From positions 434,001-498,000 of the forward strand of contig NZ_JACMYC010000001.1 of the NCBI RefSeq assembly GCF_014266025.1: DNA of 64,000 nt. The letters are read 5' to 3'. The DNA is from Nocardioides deserti. GTDB lineage: Bacteria > Actinomycetota > Actinomycetes > Propionibacteriales > Nocardioidaceae. Shown piece by piece: positions 41,030-48,838 of this stretch. The notes under the pieces were generated by a model, which had not been told where the DNA came from, made no database searches, and worked only from the letters and a program-made list of their open reading frames with translations. How positions within the stretch are numbered: position 1 is the stretch's first letter; every line of letters starts with the position of its first letter. The translations under genes and the position numbers were made by a program.

Positions 41030-42448
41030 TCAGCCGAGGAACGGGTCGTGCTTGCGCACGTCGAAGATCTGGCCGGTGCTCCCTGAGATGAGCACGTCCA
41101 CGGAGCGTCGGGCCACCTCCCCGGACTCGAGCAGGGACCCGGCCGGCTCCGCGCCGAAGGCCTGCGTGCGCATGGGCGTACCGGTGCGCTCGGGGTTGAT
41201 CGCGTTGACGCGGACGCGGTGCGGCGACCACTCGTCGGCCAGGGCCTGGGTGAGGTTGACCACCGCCGCCTTCGCCGAGGAGTAGAGGCTGTAGCCGGCC
41301 CGGCCGCGGGTGTAGGAGCTCGAGGTGAAGAGCAGCAACGAGCCCTGCGTGCGCTGGAGCAGCGGGAAGAACTGCTGCGCGATGAAGATGGGGCCGAAGT
41401 AGTTGATCTCGATCGAGGAGTGGATCGTCTCCTCGCTGGCGTCGACGAGCTCGCCGCGGGGGAGGACACCGGCGGTGTTGACGACGAAGTCCACCCGGCC
41501 GTCGATCCGGTCGACCGCCGCCGCGGCCTCCGCGACGTCGCGCCGGTCCTCGACCCGGGTGCCGGTCGCGGATCGGCTGAAGGAGTGGACCGAGGCGCCG
41601 TGCTTGGCGGCGAACGCCGCGATGTCCGCGCCGATCCCGTAGCTCCCGCCGAAGACGACGACGACCTTGCCGTCGAGGGCCTCGCGGTAGTCGTCCTCGC
41701 CCTGCTGCTGCGGCAGCTCGCTGTTGGCGAGCTGGAACAGCTTGTCGGCGATGTGCAGGTCGATGGGGTCGGTGATCTTCATGTTGCGGTCCTCGCCCCG
41801 CACCACGCCGATCTCGACGCCCGGCAGGTAGCGCAGGACCACTCCGCAGTCGTCGGTCGCGGCGAACCCGTCGTCCTCGGCGGCCAGGGCGTAGGCCCGG
41901 CGGATGGTCCCGATGTGGAAGCCCTGGGGGGTCTGGCCCCGTCGGAGCCGGGCGCGGTCGGGGATGCTCTCGATGATGTCGTCCTCGACCCGGATGATCG
42001 TGTCCGCGGAGGGGATCGCGACGTCGACCGCCTCGTAGGTGCGCAGGGCGGCGATGCAGTCGTCGATGATCCGGGTGGAGAGGAACGGACGGACCGCGTC
42101 GTGCACGAGGACGTCGCAGTCGTCGTGCGGCACGGCGGCGAGCGCCCGCTCGGTGGTGGCGTTCCGGGTCTCGGCACCCTCGAGGACGTGGGCGACCTTC
42201 GTGAAGCCCTCCTCACGCACGATCGCCCGCGCGGCGTCCAGGTGGCCCACCGCCATCATCAGCACCACCTCGTCGATGCCGGGGTGGTTCTCGAACACCG
42301 CGAGGGTGTGCGCGAGGACGCTGCGGCCCGCGATCTTGAGCAGCTGCTTGGGGGTCTCCAGGCCCACCCTCGAGCCGGTGCCGCCGGCGAGGACGATGGC
42401 GACACGGCGACGGTCGGACCCGGCGGGAGCGTTCACGCGCCGGATCAT
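41030..42448 (-). CDS. Bifunctional IspD-like cytidylyltransferase / SDR reductase (Bcs1-like CDP-ribitol synthase)
   Basis: This 472-residue fusion has two domains. Residues 15-230 form an IspD/TarI-type cytidylyltransferase: VLAGGTGSRVGLETPKQLLKI binds CTP, and VHDAVRPFLS, RGQTPQGFHIGTI and DRNMKITDPIDLHIAD complete the site. From about residue 235 an SDR domain follows, with GGSYGIGADIA, NTAG and the catalytic YSSAK. The same order occurs in Haemophilus Bcs1, which reduces ribulose-5-phosphate and makes CDP-ribitol. CDP-ribitol for ribitol-teichoic-acid-like polymers is therefore the best guess. The start is uncertain: ATG 42448 is used, GTG 42436 is possible, and neither has a clear ribosome-binding site. 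Confidence 0.8.
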   Translation of the reverse strand: MIRRVNAPAGSDRRRVAIVLAGGTGSRVGLETPKQLLKIAGRSVLAHTLAVFENHPGIDEVVLMMAVGHLDAARAIVREEGFTKVAHVLEGAETRNATTERALAAVPHDDCDVLVHDAVRPFLSTRIIDDCIAALRTYEAVDVAIPSADTIIRVEDDIIESIPDRARLRRGQTPQGFHIGTIRRAYALAAEDDGFAATDDCGVVLRYLPGVEIGVVRGEDRNMKITDPIDLHIADKLFQLANSELPQQQGEDDYREALDGKVVVVFGGSYGIGADIAAFAAKHGASVHSFSRSATGTRVEDRRDVAEAAAAVDRIDGRVDFVVNTAGVLPRGELVDASEETIHSSIEINYFGPIFIAQQFFPLLQRTQGSLLLFTSSSYTRGRAGYSLYSSAKAAVVNLTQALADEWSPHRVRVNAINPERTGTPMRTQAFGAEPAGSLLESGEVARRSVDVLISGSTGQIFDVRKHDPFLG

Positions 42449-42482
42449 GGCAGATGCGCAGGTCGGGCAGGGGGTCATCCGG

Positions 42483-42506
42483 ATGGCGGTGTCGATGGCG
42501 GTGTCG
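42483..42506 (+). repeat. 12-bp tandem repeat in the divergent promoter region
   Basis: Two exact copies of ATGGCGGTGTCG lie head to tail, 12 bp upstream of the TAGGCT -10 of the crotonase gene, across its -35 position. Confidence 0.8.
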
Positions 42507-42517
42507 GTGGCCGGACC

Positions 42518-42523
42518 TAGGCT
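42518..42523 (+). promoter_or_regulatory. -10 of the crotonase gene, leaderless type
   Basis: TAGGCT ends 7 nt before the ATG at 42531. Confidence 0.5.
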
Positions 42524-42530
42524 CACCGGC

Positions 42531-43349
42531 ATGACGACCCCCACCCCGGAGACCCCCACCCCGGAGATCCTGGCCGCCGCAGGCCTGCAGCTCGACCTGA
42601 CCGGCCCGGTCGCGACGATCACCCTCGACCGGCCCGACGTGCGGAACGCGCAGACCCCGGCGATGTGGCGCGCGCTGGCCGACCTCGGGGCCGGGCTGCC
42701 CGGCGACGTACGCGTCGTGGTGGTGCGGGGCAACGGCCCGGCGTTCTCCGCCGGCCTCGACCGTCGGCTGCTCGACCCGTCCTCGATCGGTGGGGAGGAG
42801 GAGTCGGTCGCGGGGCTGGTCACGTTGTCCGACGAGGAGCTCTCGGCGACGATCGACGCCTACCAGCGCGGGTTCACCTTCCTGCGCGACCCGCGGTTCG
42901 TCTCGATCGCGGCGGTGCACGGGTACGCCATCGGCGCGGGCTTCCAGCTGGCGCTCTCGTGCGACCTGCGGGTGCTGTCGACCGACGCCCAGCTGTCGAT
43001 GAAGGAGGCCGCGCTCGGGCTGGTACCGGACCTGACGGGAACAAAGCCGTTGGTCGACAGCGTTGGGTACGCCAGGGCACTCGAGATCTGCGCGACCGCG
43101 CGGATGGTCGGTGCCGACGAGGCCGTGCGGATCGGCCTGGCGCTGGCCGCCGTGCCGACCGAGCAGCTGGACTCGACGGTCGCCGACCTGGTCCAGGCCC
43201 TGGTCGCACCCCTCCCGGGTGCGGTCACCGAGATCAAGACGCTCCTCCAGGGAGCGGACGAGCGGGACCTCGAGACGCAGCGGCGGCTCGAGCGCGAGGC
43301 ACAGGTGCGCCGGTTCCGCGAGATGGCGTCCCTCGTGGGAGGCCGGTGA
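42531..43349 (+). CDS. Enoyl-CoA hydratase/isomerase family protein
   Basis: A 272-residue crotonase-fold protein. The oxyanion-hole residues are in NGPAFSAGLD and HGYAIGAGFQLALSCDL, and KEAALGLVPDLTGTKPLVD follows. In true hydratases the second motif reads GxAxGGGxE; here Gln replaces that catalytic Glu. The second acidic position (KEAALGL) looks kept. A simple hydratase reaction is therefore doubtful, and isomerase, hydrolase or dehalogenase-like chemistry is possible. The N-terminus has a short TPTPETPTPEI repeat matching a DNA duplication. The gene is leaderless by promoter spacing and precedes an ABC exporter by 10 bp. Confidence 0.85.
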   Translation: MTTPTPETPTPEILAAAGLQLDLTGPVATITLDRPDVRNAQTPAMWRALADLGAGLPGDVRVVVVRGNGPAFSAGLDRRLLDPSSIGGEEESVAGLVTLSDEELSATIDAYQRGFTFLRDPRFVSIAAVHGYAIGAGFQLALSCDLRVLSTDAQLSMKEAALGLVPDLTGTKPLVDSVGYARALEICATARMVGADEAVRIGLALAAVPTEQLDSTVADLVQALVAPLPGAVTEIKTLLQGADERDLETQRRLEREAQVRRFREMASLVGGR

Positions 43350-43359
43350 AGGAGCTTCC

Positions 43360-45234
43360 ATGTCGGGGATGTACGGCGCGGGCGCCGCGTGGCGCCACCT
43401 GAGGTCCGACCGGAGCGTGGTCGACAACCGGATCAGCCGGGAGACGCTCGGCCGGGTGCTGGGCTTCGCCCGACCGCACCGCGGGATCATCACCGCCTTC
43501 CTGGTGCTGACCGTGATCGACGCGGCGATGGTCGTCGTCACCCCGCTGCTGGTGCAGCGCGTCGTCGACGACGGCATCCTCGCGGGCGACGGTCGCCTGG
43601 TCACCATCATCGCGCTCTCGATGGCGGGCGTGGCGGTGCTCAACGCGGTGCTCGCCGTGCTCGGCGGCTGGTTGTCGTCCCGCATCGGTGAGGGCCTCAT
43701 CTACGACCTGCGCACCCAGGTGTTCGGGCACGTGCAGCGCCAGTCGCTGGCGTTCTTCACCCGCACGCAGACCGGCGCCCTGGTCTCGCGGCTCAACAAC
43801 GACGTCATCGGCGCCCAGCGGGCGTTCACCTCGACCCTGTCCAGCACGGTGTCGAACTCGATCGCCGTGGTCGTCGTCGGCATCGCGATGTTCGCGCTGA
43901 GCTGGCGGGTCACCCTGCTGTGCCTGGCGATGTTCCCGATCCTCTTCGGCGTCTCCCGCTTCGTCAGCGCGCGCCTCGCGGGCCTGACCCGGCGGCAGAT
44001 GGACGGCAACGCCGACCTCGGCAACGTGATGACCGAGCGCTTCAACGTCGGCGGCGCGATGCTGCTCAAGCTCTTCGGCCGCCGCGGCGAGGAGGACGCG
44101 CTGTTCGCCTCGAAGGCCGCGAACGTCCGCGACCTCGGTGTCCGCATCTCCCTGATCACCCGGATCTTCGGCGCCTCGATGATGCTCGTGCCCGCGCTGG
44201 CGACCGCCCTGGTGTACGGCGTCGGTGGACACCTGGTCATCGACGGCACGCTCACCGTCGGCACGCTTCTGGCGCTCGCCACCCTGCTCCTGCGGCTGCT
44301 CGGCCCGCTGCAGGGGCTCTCGAACGTCCGCATCGACGTCATGACCGCGCTGGTCAGCTTCGAGCGCGTCTTCGAGGTCCTCGACCTGCCGTCGTTGGTC
44401 CGCGAGAAGCCCGGCGCGGTGGCGCTCCCGCCGACCGCGTCCAAGCTGGAGTTCGACCACGTCTCGTTCACCTACCCGCGGGCCGACGACGTGTCGCTGG
44501 CCTCGCTGGAGACCGTGGCGCGACCCGAGGCGCGCGACACCGCCGAGGTCCTCCACGACCTCACCTTCGCCGCCGACGCCGGCCAGATGATCGCGCTGGT
44601 GGGCCCGTCGGGCGCCGGCAAGACGACCGTCACCCACCTGGTCGCCCGGCTCTACGACGTCGACCACGGCGCGGTGCGGGTCGGCGGCCACGACGTGCGC
44701 GACGTGACGCTGCAGTCGCTGGAGGACGCCGTCGGGTACGTCACCCAGGACGCCCACATGTTCCACGACACGATCCGCGCCAACCTCGCCTACGCCCGGC
44801 CCGGGGCCACCGAGGAGCAGATGTGGGAGGCGCTCGAGGCCGCCCAGGTGGCCGGCCTGGTGCGCGCGCTGCCCGACGGTCTCGCCACCGTCGTCGGTGA
44901 CCGCGGGTACCGGCTGTCCGGCGGCGAGCGCCAGCGGCTGGCGATCGCCCGGCTGCTGCTCAAGGCGCCGTCGATCGTCGTGCTCGACGAGGCCACGGCG
45001 CACCTCGACTCCGGGTCCGAGGCGGCCGTGCAGCGGGCGCTCGACGCCGCACTCGCCGGCCGCACGTCGCTGGTGATCGCCCACCGCCTCTCGACGGTCC
45101 GCGACGCGGACCTCATCCTCGTCCTCGAGGACGGGCGGATCGTCCAGTCCGGCACGCACGCTCAGCTCCTGGCCCAGGGCGGGCTCTACGCCGAGCTGCA
45201 CCGGACCCAGTTCTTCGAGGACGTCCCGGCGTAG
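43360..45234 (+). CDS. ABC exporter with fused membrane and ATPase domains
   Basis: A 624-residue half-transporter (type IV/ABCB fold). An N-terminal cytosolic stretch is followed by six transmembrane helices (about residues 35-330), and then a nucleotide-binding domain with Walker A GPSGAGKTT, Q-loop YVTQDAHMFHDTI, signature RLSGGERQRLAIA, Walker B IVVLDEATAHLD and switch His in VIAHRLSTV. It would act as a homodimer exporting lipids or drugs. ATG 43360 has GAAGGAG about 8 nt upstream and lies 10 bp after the crotonase gene. Confidence 0.93.
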   Translation: MSGMYGAGAAWRHLRSDRSVVDNRISRETLGRVLGFARPHRGIITAFLVLTVIDAAMVVVTPLLVQRVVDDGILAGDGRLVTIIALSMAGVAVLNAVLAVLGGWLSSRIGEGLIYDLRTQVFGHVQRQSLAFFTRTQTGALVSRLNNDVIGAQRAFTSTLSSTVSNSIAVVVVGIAMFALSWRVTLLCLAMFPILFGVSRFVSARLAGLTRRQMDGNADLGNVMTERFNVGGAMLLKLFGRRGEEDALFASKAANVRDLGVRISLITRIFGASMMLVPALATALVYGVGGHLVIDGTLTVGTLLALATLLLRLLGPLQGLSNVRIDVMTALVSFERVFEVLDLPSLVREKPGAVALPPTASKLEFDHVSFTYPRADDVSLASLETVARPEARDTAEVLHDLTFAADAGQMIALVGPSGAGKTTVTHLVARLYDVDHGAVRVGGHDVRDVTLQSLEDAVGYVTQDAHMFHDTIRANLAYARPGATEEQMWEALEAAQVAGLVRALPDGLATVVGDRGYRLSGGERQRLAIARLLLKAPSIVVLDEATAHLDSGSEAAVQRALDAALAGRTSLVIAHRLSTVRDADLILVLEDGRIVQSGTHAQLLAQGGLYAELHRTQFFEDVPA

Positions 45235-45248
45235 GGGAGGCTGGCAGG

Positions 45249-46007
45249 GTGGACCTCTCGCTCACCGACCGGGTGTACGTCGTCACGGGCGGCGCCCGCG
45301 GGCTCGGCCGGGCCACGGCGGACGTCCTCGTGGCCGAGGGGGCACGGGTCGTGCTGTCCGGCCGCTCCGCGGACGCACTGGCCGCCGCCCGCGCGGACCT
45401 GGGACCGGCCCGCGTCGCGACGGTCGTCGCCGACAACGCGGATCCGGCCACGCCCGACCGGCTGCTCGAGGCCGCGACCGGCTCGTTCGGCCGGGTCGAC
45501 GGCGCGCTGGTCAGCGTCGGCGGGCCGCCGAAGGGGCCGGTGCTCGAGGCGACCGACGAGCAGTGGTCGGCCGCCTTCGACGTGGTCTTCCTCGGCGCGG
45601 TGCGGATCTGCCGCACGGTCGCCGCCGCACTGCCCGAGGGCGGCTCCCTCGCGCTGGTGCTGTCCTCCAGCGTCCGGTCGCCCCTGGCCGACATGGCGAT
45701 CTCCAACGGGCTCCGCCCCGGCCTGGCCATGGTCGCGAAGACGCTGGCCGACGAGGTCGGTCCACGCGGCGTACGCGTCAACGGGCTGCTGCCCGGACGC
45801 CTGGCCACCGACCGGGTGGCCGCGCTCGACGCCCTGGCTGACGACCCTGACGCGGAACGGGCAGCGGCGGAGGCCGCGATCCCTCTGCGCCGCTACGGGC
45901 GGCCGGAGGAGTTCGGCCGGGCGGCGGCGTTCCTGCTGTCGCCCGCGGCGTCGTTCGTCTCCGGCGTCATGCTGCCGGTCGACGGCGGGGCGCTGCGCGC
46001 GCTCTGA
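45249..46007 (+). CDS. Atypical SDR family oxidoreductase lacking the YxxxK catalytic pair
   Basis: A 252-residue Rossmann protein with TGGARGLGRATADVL (NAD(P) binding), VSVGGPPKGPV in place of NNAG and the C-terminal GRPEEFGRAAAFLLSPAASFVSGVMLPVDGG of FabG-like SDRs. At the active site, where YSASKxA is expected, it reads ISNGLRPGLAM, so both the Tyr and Lys are absent; the preceding Ser run (SSSVRS) is present. It may be a non-canonical SDR or a binding protein. The last 115 bp are overlapped antisense by SURF1. The GTG start follows a GGAGGCTGGCAGG stretch. Confidence 0.85.
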   Translation: MDLSLTDRVYVVTGGARGLGRATADVLVAEGARVVLSGRSADALAAARADLGPARVATVVADNADPATPDRLLEAATGSFGRVDGALVSVGGPPKGPVLEATDEQWSAAFDVVFLGAVRICRTVAAALPEGGSLALVLSSSVRSPLADMAISNGLRPGLAMVAKTLADEVGPRGVRVNGLLPGRLATDRVAALDALADDPDAERAAAEAAIPLRRYGRPEEFGRAAAFLLSPAASFVSGVMLPVDGGALRAL

Positions 46008-46825
46008 GGTTCCCGCGGGGGCCGGGGCGGACGCTTGCCGGTCCGCGGGTCGGCCTTCGGCCGCGGCGGTCGCTTGCCGCGCGGGCCGCGCTGGCCGGGG
46101 GCGCCCCGCTTGAGCTCGTCGTAGGCCAGGTAGAGGAACCCGAAGATGGCCAGCAGGCCGAAGAACCACCACTGCAGGCCGTAGAAGAAGTGCGGCCCGT
46201 TGTCCTGCTCGGGCAGGGCGCGCGGCGTCAGCGCCTCCGCGGGCTCGGGGTCCTCCGAGCGCAGGTCGACGAAGCCGCCGTACGTCGGCCGGCCGATCGC
46301 CTCGCCGATCTCGGTGCTCGAGACCGCCCGGGTGCTGCCGTCGACCACCTTCGTGCTGTCGCCGGTGCCGTCGGCGCGGACGTAGCCGGTGATCGTGACC
46401 TCGCCCGACGGCGGCGCGGGCACGCCCGAGGCGTCGCCGCCGCGGTTCTCGGTGGCCAGCCAGCCGCGGTCGACCACGAGCGCCGTGCCGTCGGCGGTGA
46501 CCAGCGGGACCACCACCTCGATGCCCGACTGGCCGTCGCGGGTGCGGTAGCGGACGATGACGGTGTCCTCGACGGCGTACTCGCCCGTGGCCGTGACGAC
46601 CCGCCACTCCTGGTCGTCGGGGACGTCGCCGCCGGGGGAGAGGACGTCCGCGACCGGCGCCGGCTCGAGGTTCTCGTTGCGCTCGACGACCCGGTTCGTC
46701 TCCTGGCGGTCGTCGAGACGGTCGAACTGCCAGTTCCCGAGCCACCAGGTCGCCCAGGCGACGACGACGATGGCCACGGCGAAGAGGGCCCACCGACGAC
46801 TCAGCAGGAACCGGAACCGACGCAC
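45893..46825 (-). CDS. SURF1-family cytochrome oxidase assembly protein
   Basis: A 310-residue membrane protein with the SURF1 layout. It has an N-terminal helix (RRWALFAVAIVVVAWATWWLGNWQFDRLDDR), an extracytoplasmic domain (RVVTATGEY, VVVPLVTADGTALVVDRGW) and a second helix near the end (HFFYGLQWWFFGLLAIFGFLYLAYDELKR). SURF1 assists heme A insertion into cytochrome aa3 oxidase, matching ctaA and ctaB in this window. After the second helix an unusual Arg/Pro/Lys-rich tail of about 80 residues runs on. Its last 115 bp lie antisense to the SDR gene. GTG 46825 follows TAGCCT by 6 nt. Confidence 0.9.
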   Translation of the reverse strand: MRRFRFLLSRRWALFAVAIVVVAWATWWLGNWQFDRLDDRQETNRVVERNENLEPAPVADVLSPGGDVPDDQEWRVVTATGEYAVEDTVIVRYRTRDGQSGIEVVVPLVTADGTALVVDRGWLATENRGGDASGVPAPPSGEVTITGYVRADGTGDSTKVVDGSTRAVSSTEIGEAIGRPTYGGFVDLRSEDPEPAEALTPRALPEQDNGPHFFYGLQWWFFGLLAIFGFLYLAYDELKRGAPGQRGPRGKRPPRPKADPRTGKRPPRPPREPQSARSAPPSTGSMTPETNDAAGDSRNAAARPNSSGRP

Positions 46826-46831
46826 CCCTCG

Positions 46832-46837
46832 AGGCTA
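46832..46837 (-). promoter_or_regulatory. -10 of SURF1 gene, leaderless type
   Basis: TAGCCT on the minus strand ends 6 nt before the GTG at 46825. A CGAGGG between them could also act as a weak Shine-Dalgarno. Confidence 0.4.
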
Positions 46838-46900
46838 TCCGGGTGGTGCCGCGAGACCACGGCCGGTGCGCGTGATCCTCGACTCCCGGGGTTCGCCACC

Positions 46901-46906
46901 TAGACT
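46901..46906 (+). promoter_or_regulatory. -10 of moaA
   Basis: TAGACT ends 6 nt before the GTG at 46913. The intervening GCAGGA may be a partial ribosome-binding site. Confidence 0.5.
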
Positions 46907-46912
46907 GCAGGA

Positions 46913-47911
46913 GTGACGACGAGACCCCTGGAGGACCGGTACGGCCGGGTGGCCACGGACCTGCGCGTCTCGCTGACCGACCGGTGCAACCTGCGGTGCA
47001 ACTACTGCATGCCGGCGGAGGGCCTTGACTGGTTGCCCGACGACTCGGTGCTCACCGACGACGAGGTCGTCCGGCTGATCGGCATCGGCGTGGAGCACCT
47101 CGGGATCCGCGAGGTGCGGTTCACCGGCGGCGAGCCGCTGGTACGTCGTGGCCTGGTCGGCATCGTCGAGCGCACCCGTGCTCTCGGCCCGGACCTCGAG
47201 CTGTCGATCACCACCAACGCCCTCGGCCTGGCGCGGACCGCCGACAAGCTCGCCGGGGCCGGGCTCGACCGCGTCAACGTCAGCCTCGACACCGTCCGCG
47301 CGGACACCTTCCACACGATCACCCGTCGCGACCGCTTCCACGACGTGGTCGCCGGGCTCGAGGCGGCCCAGGCCGCCGGGCTCGGGCCGGTGAAGGTCAA
47401 CGCCGTGCTGCTGCGCGGCACCAACGACGACCAGGCCGGCGAGCTGCTCGCCTGGTGCCTCGAGCGCGGTTACGAGCTGCGGTTCATCGAGCAGATGCCG
47501 CTGGACGCGCAGCACGGCTGGTCGCGGACCGGCATGGTCACCGCCGAGGAGATCTTCGAGCGGCTGGCGCGCGACTTCGTGCTGACCCCGGCCGTCGAGC
47601 CGCGGGGGAGCGCCCCGGCGGAGCTGTTCCTCGTCGACGGCGGCCCCGGGACGGTCGGTGTCATCGCGTCGGTGACGCGGCCGTTCTGCGGCGACTGCGA
47701 CCGCGTGCGGCTCACCGCCGACGGGCAGGTGCGCAACTGCCTGTTCGCCCGCGAGGAGTCCGACCTGCGGGCTGCCCTGCGCGCCGGCGCCCCCGACTCC
47801 GAGATCGCGGACCGCTGGGTCGTCGCGATGCGCGGCAAGCGCGCCGGTCACGGCATCGACGACCCGACGTTCCTGCAGCCCGACCGTCCGATGTCGGCCA
47901 TCGGCGGCTGA
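46913..47911 (+). CDS. moaA: GTP 3',8-cyclase MoaA
   Basis: Radical-SAM enzyme that starts molybdenum-cofactor biosynthesis. The 332-residue protein has the N-terminal cluster motif CNLRCNYCMP (Cys-x3-Cys-x2-Cys), the SAM motif GGEPL and a C-terminal cluster PFCGDCDRVRLTADGQVRNCLF. The C-terminus ends in the conserved Gly-Gly (MSAIGG). No other moa gene is in the window, so the rest of the pathway must be elsewhere. Confidence 0.97.
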   Translation: MTTRPLEDRYGRVATDLRVSLTDRCNLRCNYCMPAEGLDWLPDDSVLTDDEVVRLIGIGVEHLGIREVRFTGGEPLVRRGLVGIVERTRALGPDLELSITTNALGLARTADKLAGAGLDRVNVSLDTVRADTFHTITRRDRFHDVVAGLEAAQAAGLGPVKVNAVLLRGTNDDQAGELLAWCLERGYELRFIEQMPLDAQHGWSRTGMVTAEEIFERLARDFVLTPAVEPRGSAPAELFLVDGGPGTVGVIASVTRPFCGDCDRVRLTADGQVRNCLFAREESDLRAALRAGAPDSEIADRWVVAMRGKRAGHGIDDPTFLQPDRPMSAIGG

Positions 47912-47945
47912 CCCCCGGCTGCTGTTCCCGGCTGTTCCTGCCGGA

Positions 47946-48155
47946 CTACTCGGGGGGCGTGCTGCCGTCGTGCGGCACGACGTCCTTGAGGAAGCCGCGC
48001 GCGCCGAGGAAGTCCGACAACGACCCGCGGTGGTCGTCGCAGGCCAGCCACACCTTGCGACGCTCGGGGGTGTGCAGCTTCGGGTTGTTCCACTGCAGCT
48101 GCCACGCGGCCGGGGCCTGGCAGCCCTTGGCCGAGCAGGTGTCGGGGTCCATCAC
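47946..48155 (-). CDS. Small Cys-containing protein (putative zinc-binding)
   Basis: A 69-residue protein with CSAKGCQAPAAWQLQWNNPKLH and WLACDDHRGSLSDFLGARGFL. The pattern Cys-x4-Cys...Cys-x2-His suggests a small zinc site. Proteins of this type are, from memory, common in actinobacteria next to DUF3099 or SURF1 genes, and no function is known. GTG 48155 and ATG 48152 are alternative starts with no clear ribosome-binding site. The gene lies 7 bp after the DUF3099 gene and is probably co-transcribed. Confidence 0.75.
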   Translation of the reverse strand: MMDPDTCSAKGCQAPAAWQLQWNNPKLHTPERRKVWLACDDHRGSLSDFLGARGFLKDVVPHDGSTPPE

Positions 48156-48162
48156 GCGCCGA

Positions 48163-48504
48163 TCATCGCGCGGGACGGCCGACCTCGGGCTCCTGGGGTG
48201 CGGTGCCGAGCTGCGGGGCGGCGTACGACCCGTCCTGCAGCGCGAACCCCTCCTTGCGCGTGGCCTGCACGTTCGCCAGCACCACGGCGACGTAGGGCAG
48301 CACGATCGCGCCGGCGATGAGGAACGGCCAGACCCACTGCCAGCCGGCGAGGGCGGTCAGGACGGCGCCGACGAAGCAGATCGAGCGGATGCTCATCGAC
48401 AGCAGGTACCGCTTCTGCCGAGCGGCGATGTCGACGTTGCGGCTGGCGGCCGCCGTGGTGATGCGCACCGCGTCGTCGCGGTCCCTGCGCTGGTCGCGGG
48501 CCAT
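48163..48504 (-). CDS. DUF3099 membrane protein
   Basis: A 113-residue protein typical of the actinobacterial DUF3099 family. A basic N-terminus (MARDQRRDRDDAVRITTAAASRNVDIAARQKRYLLSM) is followed by two transmembrane helices (about residues 38-55 and 60-80, GWQWVWPFLIAGAIVLPYVAVVLAN) and a short acidic tail. Function is unknown. ATG 48504 has GGAGGA just upstream. It is divergent from the dodecin gene. Confidence 0.85.
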   Translation of the reverse strand: MARDQRRDRDDAVRITTAAASRNVDIAARQKRYLLSMSIRSICFVGAVLTALAGWQWVWPFLIAGAIVLPYVAVVLANVQATRKEGFALQDGSYAAPQLGTAPQEPEVGRPAR

Positions 48505-48523
48505 GTCCTCCAGCGTACGTCGC

Positions 48524-48529
48524 TAGAGT
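48524..48529 (+). promoter_or_regulatory. -10 of dodecin gene
   Basis: TAGAGT lies 32 nt before the dodecin ATG. The leader contains GGAAGG about 8 nt upstream of the start. Confidence 0.4.
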
Positions 48530-48561
48530 GCGGTTCCCACGCGTCGAACGGAAGGCTTCCT

Positions 48562-48774
48562 ATGACGAACCGCACGTACCGGGTCACCGAGATCGTCGGC
48601 ACCTCGCCCGAGGGCATCGACGAGGCCATCCGCAACGGCGTCGAGCGCGCCGCGCGCACGCTGCGGCACCTCGACTGGTTCGAGGTCACCCAGGTCCGCG
48701 GCCAGGTCAAGGACGGGACCGTCGAGCACTTCCAGGTCGGCCTCAAGGTCGGCTTCCGCCTGGAGGACGACTGA
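48562..48774 (+). CDS. Dodecin family flavin-binding protein
   Basis: Dodecins are small flavin or CoA-binding dodecamers that store and buffer FMN/riboflavin. The 70-residue protein matches throughout: YRVTEIVGTSPEGIDEAIRNGVERAARTLRHLDWFEVTQVRGQVKDGTVEHFQVGLKVGFRLED, with the flavin-stacking Trp in LDWFEV. ATG 48562 has GGAAGG 8 nt upstream. The position next to fabG-fabI is noted but has no known meaning. Confidence 0.95.
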   Translation: MTNRTYRVTEIVGTSPEGIDEAIRNGVERAARTLRHLDWFEVTQVRGQVKDGTVEHFQVGLKVGFRLEDD

Positions 48775-48784
48775 GCTCGAGCCG

Positions 48785-48799
48785 GGCGCGGACCGCGCC
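48785..48799 (+). terminator. Possible hairpin after dodecin gene
   Basis: GGCGCG-GAC-CGCGCC is a 6-bp GC stem 10 nt after the dodecin stop. It has no U-tract, so termination activity is uncertain. Confidence 0.3.
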
Positions 48800-48824
48800 A
48801 TTCGGCGTACCTGGCGGTAATCAC

Positions 48825-48830
48825 TAGCGT
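48825..48830 (+). promoter_or_regulatory. -10 of fabG-fabI operon, leaderless type
   Basis: TAGCGT ends 8 nt before the GTG at 48839. Confidence 0.5.
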
Positions 48831-48838
48831 CCTTGGAC

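Noticed and set aside
38209..41469. 1086-aa minus-strand open frame across the metallopeptidase and ABC-F genes
   Set aside because: Its translation is biased Arg/Ser/Pro/Ala sequence without domains. The YpfJ-type peptidase and ABC-F proteins in other frames are clearly real.
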